Positions 26,532-35,899 are shown, counted from the stretch's first letter. The stretch is 64,000 bases of DNA from Bdellovibrionaceae bacterium UBA6502 (GCA_002436415.1 DJMA01000005.1:65166-129165); one strand, 5' to 3'. Numbers and translations are program-made. The notes: a model not told the origin generated them from the sequence alone.

Positions 26532-27940
26532 TGCAAATATCCTTCTTCATTAAAGTAAACCCGTTCACCAGGGGCAATGTACTGAAGTTTAGAATGAACA
26601 TCTAGCAAACTAACTCCCTCCCCTAACACAGCTGATCGCAAACCAGAATCCGCGTAAAATTCAACTTGGTTTCCACCTGAAAATAACAGATTCTTGTTTT
26701 GCACACGATATTTAAAATCCATACTTACAAAAACTTTTTTAGGATGAAAATTATCATAAAACTCAGCCCATCCACGAAACAACAAACGTCCATTTGCATA
26801 CTTTAATGAGCTACCTGAAGATAATTTTACTTTTTTAAGAACAGCATTTTCATGAAACTGGACAGAAGTCTTCCCATCAGAAAAATACAAATGCTTATCT
26901 GTAACAGCTAGTACTCTAGCCGCATCAAGTTCGGCTATAGAAGAGTTTTCGTAAAACTTTACCTTGGAATACTGAACTCCGTCAGAAGATAGAAGGCTTA
27001 TCTTTTGATGATCAAAATTTTCATAGGCTAAAATCCCTGCCTTTATTTTTCCAGAAGGATATAACTCGATACTCAGCTCATCCCCTCCCCAAACACCACA
27101 ATGCACTTGAAAGGCATCATTTGAAATTTTGTGTTCAAAACTTTCTTCCGGACAGAAGGAAGCTAAAGTAGTGTTTGGATAAAACCTGACCTGCTTTGGC
27201 AGAAGTGTGTATGTTGATCCATTGAATATAAATCTACTGTTGGCAATGGGCATAGCGTATAGCAGATTATAGTCAGATGAAAAATGAAAGTCTTTGGTTA
27301 AATCTATTTCAAGCCCATTCACTTCGTTATTAGAAAAACCTAATGCAGCCAAGCTCTCGTTGTATTTTTTGATACTAAAAGAAGAAAACTGATCAGCTAT
27401 TAATAGTGACAAATATTTTCGTAAATTTTCGCTAGTCTTAAAGGACTCTAATTTGTAAATTGCCTCGTGAAGAATCAAACTGGTTTTCATTGGCACAGTC
27501 AGCTTTTGCCATAGATTTTCATCAATCAAATAATACTTAGAAGCTGGTAATATATCGGTGTTTTGATTAATGACCTGACTTAATCCACATTCTGGAGGAA
27601 TTTCATATACCCCAGAATCTCGAACATCCGAGAGCGGATGTTTGCTAAATTTACTTCGATAATAAAACTCTTCTACTAAACTAGTAAGTCTCTCATATCT
27701 ACGTGGACTCTTCTCTTTAATGCGATTTAAAATCACTAAAGCATTTTTAACTTCACTAGAATGACCTGGGAATTTTGGAACAAGATTGTATCTGTGCTCC
27801 ATTTCATACCAATCCAGAGACCACAAATGAAATGGCGAGCCTTTCTCACAAATTAAAACATCCCCTCCATTACCTTTTCGATCACCGGCGAAAACAGAAA
27901 GGCATACTAAGAAAAAAAACAAAAAACTAAACAACTTCAT
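26528..27940 (-). CDS. Exported protein of unknown function (operon gene 2)
   Basis: 470 residues from the ATG at 27940, which overlaps the TIGR02147-type gene by 14 bases. A signal peptide (MKLFSFLFFFLVCLSVFAG) is followed by GNGGDVLIC, a short motif often seen at the mature N-terminus of exported Bdellovibrio-group proteins. A helical part with SLILHEAIYKLE (HE reminiscent of a zincin helix but lacking the second His) follows, then LEIDLTKD, then repeated strands of the type VxFYxxGxLxxxxL, and the end GERVYFNEEGYLH. Related to the next gene. Function unknown. Confidence 0.65.
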   Translation of the reverse strand: MKLFSFLFFFLVCLSVFAGDRKGNGGDVLICEKGSPFHLWSLDWYEMEHRYNLVPKFPGHSSEVKNALVILNRIKEKSPRRYERLTSLVEEFYYRSKFSKHPLSDVRDSGVYEIPPECGLSQVINQNTDILPASKYYLIDENLWQKLTVPMKTSLILHEAIYKLESFKTSENLRKYLSLLIADQFSSFSIKKYNESLAALGFSNNEVNGLEIDLTKDFHFSSDYNLLYAMPIANSRFIFNGSTYTLLPKQVRFYPNTTLASFCPEESFEHKISNDAFQVHCGVWGGDELSIELYPSGKIKAGILAYENFDHQKISLLSSDGVQYSKVKFYENSSIAELDAARVLAVTDKHLYFSDGKTSVQFHENAVLKKVKLSSGSSLKYANGRLLFRGWAEFYDNFHPKKVFVSMDFKYRVQNKNLLFSGGNQVEFYADSGLRSAVLGEGVSLLDVHSKLQYIAPGERVYFNEEGYLH

Positions 27941-28715
27941 CGTTCTTACCTTTTGCGAGAGGGAAAGCTTGGATATTAATTTGATATACATTTTCAGCCT
28001 CAGATTTCTCGAGCAACTTCATACAACGACCGAGAAAGTCAAAGCTTAACTTTTTTACTTTTATAAATGCCTCAGGACTTCCTGCTACCGTCAAACTATA
28101 GAATCCCCGTTCTTCAATTTTATCTGTAGATAAACTTTTACGAGCTAAGTCCAATTCCTTTTTATGAGCCTCCACCAAAGCTGGGTTCGGCAGATCTGTA
28201 TCTGTACTAAGGTTTTCTGTAGTTCGAAACAACTCCCCCTGAGGACCTTCTTCTAAAAGTTTTAATTCTAATAAATCAATAATGACTTCTTCGACTCGTG
28301 ACACGTCTATTCCTAGTCGATCTGCGATCCAATTGGCATTGGCTTCAAAAGACTTCAATTTAACTATGTTCAAAATGGCAAAGTACTCCCATTCAGCAAT
28401 AAGCTTAAAAGACTTTTCCAAATTCAAATCGATATAATTCCAATGCTCGTTATTATCACGTTGGGGCTTAGTTCTGCTTTCAACTAAACTATGATAAAAG
28501 AGTGATTTTTGAGCCTCTGATAGATCCAGTTTTGAAACAATTTGTTTTCCCATAGAACTAGGGAGATTTCTATGGCCTTTTAAAACCTTAGACAGACTGG
28601 AGGCATCTATTCCTAAAAAATTAGCATAGGCACGTAATGAATAACGACTATTTCGAGCTTTTCTTTCTTGAAAAGAAGATTTCAAAATATCAATATGCGT
28701 TTGCTTTATCCCCAA
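27927..28715 (-). CDS. TIGR02147-family regulator-like protein
   Basis: 262 residues. The N-terminal region (about 20-75) is a helix-turn-helix resembling phage/XRE-type repressors: YSLRAYANFLGIDASSLSKVLKG. A long C-terminal domain follows (winged-helix-like IADRLGIDVSRVEEVI, then FYSLTVAGSPEAF), as in TIGR02147/DUF4423 proteins known from Fibrobacter and Bdellovibrio. The start is TTG with GAGGGGAAG in front. It is the first gene of a four-gene operon in which 14-base and 4-base overlaps couple it to two exported proteins, so it probably controls their expression. DNA target unknown. Confidence 0.82.
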   Translation of the reverse strand: MGIKQTHIDILKSSFQERKARNSRYSLRAYANFLGIDASSLSKVLKGHRNLPSSMGKQIVSKLDLSEAQKSLFYHSLVESRTKPQRDNNEHWNYIDLNLEKSFKLIAEWEYFAILNIVKLKSFEANANWIADRLGIDVSRVEEVIIDLLELKLLEEGPQGELFRTTENLSTDTDLPNPALVEAHKKELDLARKSLSTDKIEERGFYSLTVAGSPEAFIKVKKLSFDFLGRCMKLLEKSEAENVYQINIQAFPLAKGKNDEVV

Positions 28716-28792
28716 ATCTTCCCCTCAAGATTAGTGTGGCAAGTTGCCCACATATTCGATAGCACAGCTCTGTAAAATTGCAATTTATCTTT

Positions 28793-28798
28793 TATAAT
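28793..28798 (+). promoter_or_regulatory. -10 box placed for a leaderless mRNA
   Basis: A perfect TATAAT ends eight bases before the ATG at 28807 and no Shine-Dalgarno is present, so transcription should start at or one or two bases before the start codon. Confidence 0.5.
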
Positions 28799-28806
28799 TC
28801 TCAGTT

Positions 28807-29922
28807 ATGAAAGAATTAAAAAGTGCTTCCATAAATCTATTTCAACTGAGCGAAAGCCAAAAAAAACACTTGATCAATTGTTTACGCTTCTCCCCAACTG
28901 GAGACAACTCCCAGCATTGGAAATTTAGCTTTAAAGACTGCTATCTCCAAGTATTTCTTGATGAAGAAAGAGGCAAACATCAACTCAATATTTTTAACTC
29001 TGCAAGCTACCTCGCTCTAGGTTGCCTTATTGAAACAGCAAATGTTTGGGCTGCTATAAACTCTTTTAATGTCCATTATGATTGGCCAGAAAAAGCTAAG
29101 TTTCCTTTGCTGTTAAATCTTTCTTTTTCTACAGCAAATACTAGCTCGATTTTCGAAGAGGTAGATTTGTACAATCGCCACACAAATCGAAGACATTACA
29201 GCACTTCAAAGCTTCCTGAAAACCGATTGACGCAATTGAAAGAGATTAATTCTGATTTAAATGTAGAAATTCATTGGAAGCTTAAGCCTTCTAAAAAACT
29301 CAAAGATCTTTTTCAACTAGGAGAGTATTTTATCTGGAAGAACCGAAAAGCCTTTATGGACACTACTGACTGGGTTCGATTTAAGCCCTCAGAATCCATA
29401 CAAACTCGCGATGGCTTTTCTTTAGAAAACTTAAATCTTAGTAAAATTGATGGATTTTTCTTAAGAGTGATTCGAACGAGCCATTTTATGCAAAAGCTCA
29501 TCTGGTTTCTTGGAGCTAGAATAAAAATAGGCTTTGATACTTTTCGTTTTAAAAAGCACCTAGGAGCTGTACTGGCTGTTTCCACGCAATTAAAAGGTCC
29601 TAATGCACTCTTAGAGAGTGGGCGAGCAATTATGAGATCTTGGTTATATTTAAATAAAAATCAAATCAGTGTTCACCCATTAACGGTAATTAGCTTGTTA
29701 CCATATATTTATATTGAATATGGAGCATGGCCTGATGGCACACCAAATGAATATGCTGATCAGATAGAAAGCTCCTACGAAGCCTGGTATGAAAAATTTG
29801 AAATCCCTAGTGAACATAAAATTACCTGGGCCATTCGCTTTGGCTATGCAAAACCACTGCAAGACGCGGCAAGAACCCTTAGACGTCAAGGCGAGGACTT
29901 TATGTTGAATAAAAAAAACTAA
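28807..29922 (+). CDS. Nitroreductase-like flavoprotein
   Basis: 371 residues, no signal peptide. The N-terminal segment LRFSPTGDNSQHWKFSF is the FMN-phosphate loop of the nitroreductase fold (compare APSxxNxQPW), and the middle part with NRHTNRRHYS resembles the large Acg/MoeY-type two-lobed members. The C-terminal HPLTVISLLP...EKFEIPSEHKITWAIRFGYA matches the closing part of this fold (compare the GYP.. end). Similar domains are often fused to ThiF E1-like enzymes; no ThiF domain is present here. The 3' end overlaps the convergent acyltransferase-PilZ gene by four bases. Substrate unknown. Confidence 0.7.
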   Translation: MKELKSASINLFQLSESQKKHLINCLRFSPTGDNSQHWKFSFKDCYLQVFLDEERGKHQLNIFNSASYLALGCLIETANVWAAINSFNVHYDWPEKAKFPLLLNLSFSTANTSSIFEEVDLYNRHTNRRHYSTSKLPENRLTQLKEINSDLNVEIHWKLKPSKKLKDLFQLGEYFIWKNRKAFMDTTDWVRFKPSESIQTRDGFSLENLNLSKIDGFFLRVIRTSHFMQKLIWFLGARIKIGFDTFRFKKHLGAVLAVSTQLKGPNALLESGRAIMRSWLYLNKNQISVHPLTVISLLPYIYIEYGAWPDGTPNEYADQIESSYEAWYEKFEIPSEHKITWAIRFGYAKPLQDAARTLRRQGEDFMLNKKN

Positions 29923-31178
29923 GAAACTTTTCTTAAACCTGAGTCAGAATCGATTTGATGAAGTCTTCGAATCACGTCTATCCATTTCGCGGAAGCAGAC
30001 ATAACTTCTAAGATGTACTCGTTTTCACCTCTTCGCTTACGTAACTCCACCCTCTCTACACAGTATTCATTGTCTTTCATTGTGGCGAGTTTAATGTAGT
30101 GAAACTCAACTTTGCTGAGATCTTCTCGCGTATAGATTCGAATCATATTTTTTGAAATATCAATGGATGTCACATTTATAATACGGCTAGGTTCCGTATA
30201 GTCATCAACGATTAGCCAAGCTTGACTGATGTAGCGAAAACGCTTTGCCGAACGATTTTTAAATTGATCACCAAACATCAAATAGCTTTTTAAACTAAGA
30301 TGGGTATTACTAACGATGTTTTTTATCTTTTTCTTTTGTAGTTCACTGACTTCAATTTTTCTCCCCTCAAATTCAGAGAAAAACATTTCCATCACTTTCA
30401 ATGGAACTCCATATCCATGTTGACCTTCAAATTCCATTTTCGGATAAATAGCTCCATACAATTTGTGATTAAATAAATATCGATAGAGGTTTCTCTCCAT
30501 CTTTTTAGGGAATTTGTCTCTAATAAAGTTCACCAGTCTTTGGCGATTAGAATACAACAAAATCCCCTCTTGGCCGTTAGCAAAATCATGTTTTTTGACA
30601 GGTTCGACGTCTTTAAGTTCCATAAAGGACCAAATGCCTTCGTACAAATGTCTGGTACGAGGATTGGTTACAACAAAAAACTCATCCATATTTAAACGTT
30701 CTAACATCAAATTTGTCATATACTTTATCAATGGAATACTAATTGCCCCCATGGAATCACGATAGGATTTATCCACAGCAAGACCTGAAATCTCACCAAC
30801 CTTTCTATGATTTGGCAGAGGATTTTTTAACTTAAAAGACTCTTCTAGTGGTAATCCCAATTCTCCACGCTGAATGATTGAAATGGTTCCCACCACCGAA
30901 TTAACCGCTGTGTCTTTAACAACAAGGACTATGGTACTTGGCAAAAGATGATAGGGAGTGATACGAATTTTGTTCTTCATTTTTTTGGTATAATTTAAAC
31001 GAAGGTAACTTCGATACAAAAGACTTAAAGCCCCAATGTATTCATCTAAAGTTTCAGCTACCTTAATTTCGTAACGAGGGTTTTCTTCCCAAGGTATTCG
31101 CATACGTCTTCTGAGAATGACTTGAATCAGCCAAGCTGGTAAGAAATTTTTAAGCTGTCTAACTTTTAGACCTAGCAA
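29919..31178 (-). CDS. FeeM-like GNAT acyltransferase fused to a PilZ-like domain
   Basis: 419 residues. The N-terminal half (about 35-230) looks like the N-acyl amino acid synthase FeeM/GNAT fold: YEIKVAETLDEYIGALSLLYRSYL, VGTISIIQRGELGLPLE, VGEISGLAVDKSYR and the ending FFVVTNPRTRHLYEGIWSF. The C-terminal part (about 300-400) looks like PilZ: NRSAKRFRY gives R-x-x-x-R and SIDISKNMIRI stands where D/N-x-S-x-x-G should be, with the Gly replaced, so c-di-GMP binding is doubtful. The start is TTG behind AAGGAGGGAGG. No membrane segment. It could acylate an amino acid or peptide under c-di-GMP control; this is inference from domains. Confidence 0.7.
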   Translation of the reverse strand: MLGLKVRQLKNFLPAWLIQVILRRRMRIPWEENPRYEIKVAETLDEYIGALSLLYRSYLRLNYTKKMKNKIRITPYHLLPSTIVLVVKDTAVNSVVGTISIIQRGELGLPLEESFKLKNPLPNHRKVGEISGLAVDKSYRDSMGAISIPLIKYMTNLMLERLNMDEFFVVTNPRTRHLYEGIWSFMELKDVEPVKKHDFANGQEGILLYSNRQRLVNFIRDKFPKKMERNLYRYLFNHKLYGAIYPKMEFEGQHGYGVPLKVMEMFFSEFEGRKIEVSELQKKKIKNIVSNTHLSLKSYLMFGDQFKNRSAKRFRYISQAWLIVDDYTEPSRIINVTSIDISKNMIRIYTREDLSKVEFHYIKLATMKDNEYCVERVELRKRRGENEYILEVMSASAKWIDVIRRLHQIDSDSGLRKVS

Positions 31179-31414
31179 AAGCCCTCCCTCCTTGCTACTT
31201 ACTCTTCGGAATTCGGGCTAAATCCTTAAATTCGCTCTTCTTTTAATAGAAATCCCAGCAAAACATCTAGCCCATTGACCTGCTTTAAAGTCAGTTCCAC
31301 AGTCTTATAAATAATTATTTTTAATTTTTTCAGAGAAACTAGATAGGTACTAGTTATGGCTGGACCAAGAGCCCGTCCTTAGCAAGCCAATGCTTTAATT
31401 ATTATATGACACAA

Positions 31415-32029
31415 TCAAAGAGACAACTCTTTGATCTTATCTTTAATAAACTTGTCCCCATTTTCAAGGTATTCTTCTTGGCTCATTTGCGTCTTAGCAA
31501 AGTCTTTAGAGGGCTCGACAAACTCAATATGCATAGGCTCAACTTGTTTATCAAACTGAGCTTTCACCCCTTCTGGCGTTCGTCCTCTTTCGATGGTGTC
31601 TCTTTGTAGCCTTCTAGTAAATCTACGATCACGATCACATTGAATAAAAATGCTATCATCAAAAACATCACGTAAATTCTCTTGAGACAAAATCAAAATA
31701 CCATCTACTAAAATAATAGGTTTAGGCTCTACTAATAAAGTCTCAGTCCGACGTGTGTGAGTTGTAAAATCATAAAGCGGTAACTCAACACTCTTACCTG
31801 CTTTTAGTTGAACAAGCTGCTCTTTCATCAAACTAAATTCTAAAGATTCTGGATGATCAAAATTAACAGCCCCACCATCTTCGTCAAAACGATCACTCTG
31901 GTCGAAATAGTAATTATCTTGTAAAATCATCAAGCAGTTTTCTTCTCCAATTTGTTCACGAAAACGTTTACAAAAACTCGTCTTCCCAGAACAACTTCCG
32001 CCCGCAACGGCAATGATTTTTGGAGTCAT
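31415..32029 (-). CDS. udk: Uridine kinase
   Basis: 204-residue P-loop kinase that phosphorylates uridine or cytidine with NTP in pyrimidine salvage. Walker A is AGGSCSGKTS (about 9-18); the NFDHPESLEF motif typical of uridine kinases follows, then PLYDF, VDGILIL (Walker B-like) and the lid DRDRRFTRRLQRDTIERGR. Length and motifs are as in Udk. AAAGGTGG precedes the ATG. It stands alone with 545 untranscribed-looking bases upstream. Confidence 0.9.
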   Translation of the reverse strand: MTPKIIAVAGGSCSGKTSFCKRFREQIGEENCLMILQDNYYFDQSDRFDEDGGAVNFDHPESLEFSLMKEQLVQLKAGKSVELPLYDFTTHTRRTETLLVEPKPIILVDGILILSQENLRDVFDDSIFIQCDRDRRFTRRLQRDTIERGRTPEGVKAQFDKQVEPMHIEFVEPSKDFAKTQMSQEEYLENGDKFIKDKIKELSL

Positions 32030-32575
32030 GAAACCACCTTTTTATTTCAAATAATATTTCTATAATCGCTGATGTCTAGATCTAGAAGCCAATACTTGAA
32101 GTATACATGGATTCCCTAAAATCTTAAAATTTTTTCCCAAAAAAGAAATTATTTCTCCCAGACAGCTTCATTTATCCTGAAACAAATATCTACATGACTT
32201 AGGCATTTAGATATTTTGTCAAAACTCTCTTAAACACGAAGCCCCTCGTTGATTTCATACACCAACAAAAAGTCAAATTACTGTCGGATATATCATTTGT
32301 AATACCATCTAAAAAAATAACAATTCATTTTCAAAACTCTAAAATCTAACCAGAGAAAAGCTCAACAATAGCCTTTGATTGGGAATTAGTTTTGTTTAAA
32401 TCCTTGAATTATTTTTTAAATATTCAGCACACTAGATTAGTCGGATATTTTAGCTTTTCCAAAGGATTTCTCCTATTTGTTGTCCAGTATAAGAAATTAA
32501 AGACTCCTCTTTATATCATATTGAGAGTATCGGGAAAAAATTAAAGAGAAGCCTTCGAAATACCGTTTAAAAAAC
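32030..32575. other. AT-rich intergenic region, nothing recognised
   Basis: Divergent gap of about 545 bases between udk (-) and an exported protein (+). I found no open frame with a ribosome binding site, no strong hairpin with a T-run and no complete promoter pair. It must hold the promoters of both genes. Confidence 0.5.
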
Positions 32576-33313
32576 ATGCTTTTAAAGAAGATTTTTATTT
32601 TATTTAGTATCATCCATGTCACAGGTGCTTTTGCACTAGAGGATCAATATAAGGTAAATGATTCTAGTGGGAATTTGATGTGTTCCTGGCATCAAACCAG
32701 TAGCAAAAAAGAATGCAATGATTCTTACCTTAAAACTTCATTGCAATATCAAAAATTGATGGAAGACAATATTAATTCCTCGAAATTAAAAGTGGAAGAT
32801 CGATTTAAAAATAAAATTTTAGCCAGAACTGGAAACTCGGAAGAGCAGTTAGAAAAAGTTCTCAAGGCCTATTGCAAATACAGCCTAGAGAGTTACGAGG
32901 ACAATAGCCTACTAAGTGAAGCGCAACTGCGTGAATTTGTCCAAATGCATCTTGCTAAATTTGGCTTAAGTAATTCAAATTTTAAACTTTGTGATGCGGA
33001 AAGCATTGATGACAATGACAGTGCTTGCAGAAAAAAGGAAAATCGAATTCCCCTCCCAGATTGGACTTCTCAAAGTATGGACCAAGGAGTTTGGCAGAAA
33101 GGCTTTTTTTGGTCTAATAGACAAAGTAAAAGAGATTTAAAAGATCATTGGGAAAAACGAATCAATAAAGCGGTTGAAGTTCCTGACTGCGAAAGCCTCA
33201 ACCTAGAAGTTTACTACAAATGGGCTTGTGTTGCTCAATACGGGCTACCTTCTTGTTTTGAGTCTGAAGCTAGCTCTAGCTTTTTTAACTTTTTTGGTAA
33301 TGGGGCTCGGTGA
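32576..33313 (+). CDS. Exported protein of unknown function, Cys-rich
   Basis: 245 residues with a signal peptide (MLLKKIFILFSIIHVTGAFA). The mature protein is charged and helical with eight or more cysteines spread along it (MCSW, KKECND, AYCKYS, KLCDAES, SACRK, PDCES, WACVAQYGLPSCFES), suggesting several disulfides in the periplasm. No family recognised. No Shine-Dalgarno is evident. The stop is directly next to the stop of the convergent ychJ gene, leaving no intergenic space. Confidence 0.6.
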   Translation: MLLKKIFILFSIIHVTGAFALEDQYKVNDSSGNLMCSWHQTSSKKECNDSYLKTSLQYQKLMEDNINSSKLKVEDRFKNKILARTGNSEEQLEKVLKAYCKYSLESYEDNSLLSEAQLREFVQMHLAKFGLSNSNFKLCDAESIDDNDSACRKKENRIPLPDWTSQSMDQGVWQKGFFWSNRQSKRDLKDHWEKRINKAVEVPDCESLNLEVYYKWACVAQYGLPSCFESEASSSFFNFFGNGAR

Positions 33314-33814
33314 TTACAAGCTTAATTCTTGAGGACCGTGGCATTTTTTATACTTCTTCCCACTTCCACAATGACAAGGCTCATTTCTACCAATTTTAGG
33401 AGTTTCTCTGACGAATGTTTCTACATCCACCATTTTACCATCTTTGTAGAACCACACTCCACCTTTGCGAAAGAAATCGGCTCTTTCATGGTGATGATGT
33501 TCTTCACCATCAACTTCAAAGCTGGCAATAAACTCAACTTTTCCGTCAGTATCATTCTTATCCCCATCGGTAATTTCAATAATGTTTAGGCCTTTCCACT
33601 CGGAATTTTTCGACCAAGCTTCAATCTCGTTTACATCTAATTCTTCGCGGCTGCGGGGATCATGGGTGTCCAAAAGGTATTGCACCTCTCCAACAACAAA
33701 AGCGGAGTAGCGAGAACGCATTAGCTCAACTGCAGTAGCTGGCTTTGCTCCCTTTTCGATGAATTTCGCACAACAATCTTGATAATCTTTTCCTGTTTCA
33801 CAAGGACAAAACAT
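33314..33814 (-). CDS. ychJ: YchJ-family protein with two SEC-C motifs
   Basis: 166 residues. Zinc-binding SEC-C motifs lie at both ends: CPCETGKDYQDCC at the N-terminus and RNEPCHCGSGKKYKKCH at the C-terminus. Between them is the YchJ core with RSRYSAFVVGEVQYLLDTHDP and WKGLNI, an NTF2-like fold. This is the normal UPF0225 layout and length. The biochemical role is not established; SEC-C motifs in SecA bind zinc and SecB/ribosomes. GAGGTG lies before the ATG. Confidence 0.9.
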   Translation of the reverse strand: MFCPCETGKDYQDCCAKFIEKGAKPATAVELMRSRYSAFVVGEVQYLLDTHDPRSREELDVNEIEAWSKNSEWKGLNIIEITDGDKNDTDGKVEFIASFEVDGEEHHHHERADFFRKGGVWFYKDGKMVDVETFVRETPKIGRNEPCHCGSGKKYKKCHGPQELSL

Positions 33815-33933
33815 TTAACACCTCTTTGATATATCGTTGAAAAACTATCAACGAATCCATGGAGACTCAAGAGGATTGATTTGTGAATCATTATTTAGAA
33901 GCTGAATTCTAGGTATTAGTTCGAATTTTAGGC

Positions 33934-33973
33934 AATAAAAAAGCCACACTAGCATTCAGCTACTAATGTGGCT
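33934..33973 (-). terminator. Rho-independent terminator without an assigned gene
   Basis: AGCCACA (33942-33948) pairs with TGTGGCT (33967-33973), with additional pairing inside, and is followed on the minus strand by a T-rich run (33934-33941). It points to a minus-strand transcript coming from 33974-34497, where no annotated gene exists. The ychJ start lies 120 bases further on, so it also insulates ychJ. Confidence 0.7.
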
Positions 33974-34079
33974 CAAACACCCTTACCCTATTTTTTCCGT
34001 AAATAAGGACGTACCCACTACATCCTAAGCTCTCTCCCACAAAAGCTTTTTCATCTCCACCCAAGAAATGTGAGCCCAT
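33963..34079 (-). CDS. Candidate small protein (38 residues) ending inside the terminator
   Basis: An ATG at 34079 opens a 38-codon frame rich in Gly (MGSHFLGGDEKAF...VRVFEPH) whose TAG stop lies in the terminator hairpin. A GTGGG lies ten bases upstream as a possible weak Shine-Dalgarno. No known family. The tight fit of frame and terminator makes either a small protein or a regulatory RNA of about 150-200 bases plausible; several GGA triplets and an AAGCT/AGCTT stem lie in the same RNA. Evidence for translation is thin. Confidence 0.25.
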   Translation of the reverse strand: MGSHFLGGDEKAFVGESLGCSGYVLIYGKNRVRVFEPH

Positions 34080-34497
34080 AATAACCCACAATCAGAAAAA
34101 CAAAAGATTTAAATGAGTATTTGAACTCTCTATCATCGCCGTATAGATTTTTGACAATTTACAACTCACCTAAATCGATTGAGTCCCTTGAGTTTCTAAT
34201 CACTTAGAGATGTTTTTATAAAGAATTTATAAAATGATTTTTGTTAATTAAATCCCATTTCTATTCTAAATGTAAATTAGTGTATTTTTTTTATCACGAA
34301 AAAGCCCATCTGAACTTCCCTAAGAGAACTAAATTCGTAAAAAAGGTTTCAAACTCTATTTTTCAAAGCGCTTTTTAATTTGGCCCCTACTTAGTTTTTT
34401 TGAACTGGTGACAATTTAAGTAATAGCCGCTGTCAATTTTTCACTGAGAGGCTTTATCCCCCCGAAATTACCTAAGAAGTACTATAATAAGCACCTT
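34080..34497. other. Intergenic region with a leaderless-type -10 box at its right end
   Basis: AT-rich. TATAAT at 34483-34488 ends nine bases before the ATG of the next gene, again without a Shine-Dalgarno. The minus-strand transcript that ends at the terminator near 33940 should start somewhere in this gap, but I found no convincing promoter for it. Confidence 0.4.
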
Positions 34498-35787
34498 ATG
34501 AAGTTCTTTGTAGTACTAATCTTTTTGCAGATGTTTGCACTCCACACGAAAGCCTCTTGGTGTTCAAGAAGTGCTGCAAAAATATCATCTTTGACATCTC
34601 CATTTCACAAAGCTCAAAAAAAGTTTTTAGAAAACGATCAATTGTTCCTTGATCTACTAAAGGAGACCAAACTCGCTCCCGATGGTCCTGAGAACACAAC
34701 TTACTGGCTAAGAAAAACTGAAAGTCAGCATTTTAAAAGAATTTATAAGCTATTTAAAAAAATCGACGCAAAAAAATCAAAAGATAAAAATGTCCATCTA
34801 AGCACTCTGGAAATTAGAAACCTTGCCATTGCCCTAAGTCCTTTTGAGTTTCCATACCCTCCTTTCTTAAGTTGGAGAATTAAGCACTTTCAGTACAAGA
34901 AGTTTTTAGAAGAAGCCATTGCCGTACGTGCTGAACAAATAATCTTAGAGGAAAAACTAAAGTCTTTCTTTACCGCCCGAAACATTTTAATGAAAGAGAA
35001 TGTGCTTCATAGCGCTAGACTGGCCCTTCATCGCTGGAAGCCTTTCTTACAAACTTTAATACACACTGGAACAATCACTGGTGGCTTCTTTTTGCTACAG
35101 AGTGACGCTATGCTGGAGTTCAGTCGATTTTTTCCAATCTACGGCCCGATCGACTTAGCTTTTTTAGGCCTAGCACCTTTGCTACTGTTAGATATTTTTG
35201 ATGCTCCTAGCTTCTACTACCGTGACCTAAACAAAGACTTTATAAGCCTGTATCAAACAGAGGGTAAAAAGGCACTTGCTGAAAACTATATGGCTGAGCA
35301 TCCTGTGCTTCACGCCAAAGAAAAAACAAAATACCTTTCAAAAAGTCTTCTCAGCCCATTAAATTTAATAAGTTACGCCTTTCTAGGACATATGATTTAT
35401 TCCATGACGATGCCTTATTTCACCACCAGCACTAAAGAATACATCACAGAGGGCCTTGAAATCTCTCAGCAAATTCAGAAAGTTCAAGAGCTTAAGCTAG
35501 AAGCCGTTGATAGCTTAGAAGAAGTAAGTAACTACCAAGTGAAATCTAAAAATGACCCCTACCCACTTAGAAAACTACTACTCAGCTACAATTTAGAGCT
35601 CAGCACTCCAGAGGCAGAAGCAGCCTGGTTGCAACTGGTAAAACATGAATTGGTCAGCGTTTATGCGACAAATATCATTGCTGAATACAAAGCTTTTTTT
35701 AAGGAATCTTACGGTAGATTTCCTGATGAAAAAGAACCAGATGACTACGAACGATTTCCTAGCTGGGTTGAAAGCAATACAAAATGA
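34498..35787 (+). CDS. Exported or membrane protein of unknown function
   Basis: 429 residues. A signal peptide (MKFFVVLIFLQMFALHTKA) is followed by SWCSRSAAKIS, the Cys-x-x-Ser mature N-terminus seen in three other proteins of the window. The body is basic and helical. Two hydrophobic stretches near 185-205 and 215-240 (TGTITGGFFLL, AFLGLAPLLLL) and one near 300 could be membrane helices or a helical bundle core. A PDEKEPDDYERFPSWVES tail ends it. No family recognised. Likely leaderless. Confidence 0.6.
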   Translation: MKFFVVLIFLQMFALHTKASWCSRSAAKISSLTSPFHKAQKKFLENDQLFLDLLKETKLAPDGPENTTYWLRKTESQHFKRIYKLFKKIDAKKSKDKNVHLSTLEIRNLAIALSPFEFPYPPFLSWRIKHFQYKKFLEEAIAVRAEQIILEEKLKSFFTARNILMKENVLHSARLALHRWKPFLQTLIHTGTITGGFFLLQSDAMLEFSRFFPIYGPIDLAFLGLAPLLLLDIFDAPSFYYRDLNKDFISLYQTEGKKALAENYMAEHPVLHAKEKTKYLSKSLLSPLNLISYAFLGHMIYSMTMPYFTTSTKEYITEGLEISQQIQKVQELKLEAVDSLEEVSNYQVKSKNDPYPLRKLLLSYNLELSTPEAEAAWLQLVKHELVSVYATNIIAEYKAFFKESYGRFPDEKEPDDYERFPSWVESNTK

Positions 35788-35899
35788 ATAAGAACGGAAC
35801 AGGCCATAAAATAAATTCATTTTCTGGGATTTACCTATTGGAATTTAGCAAATATTGGCAAAATACAGTTTCATAAATACTTAATGGAAGCGAGAAATA

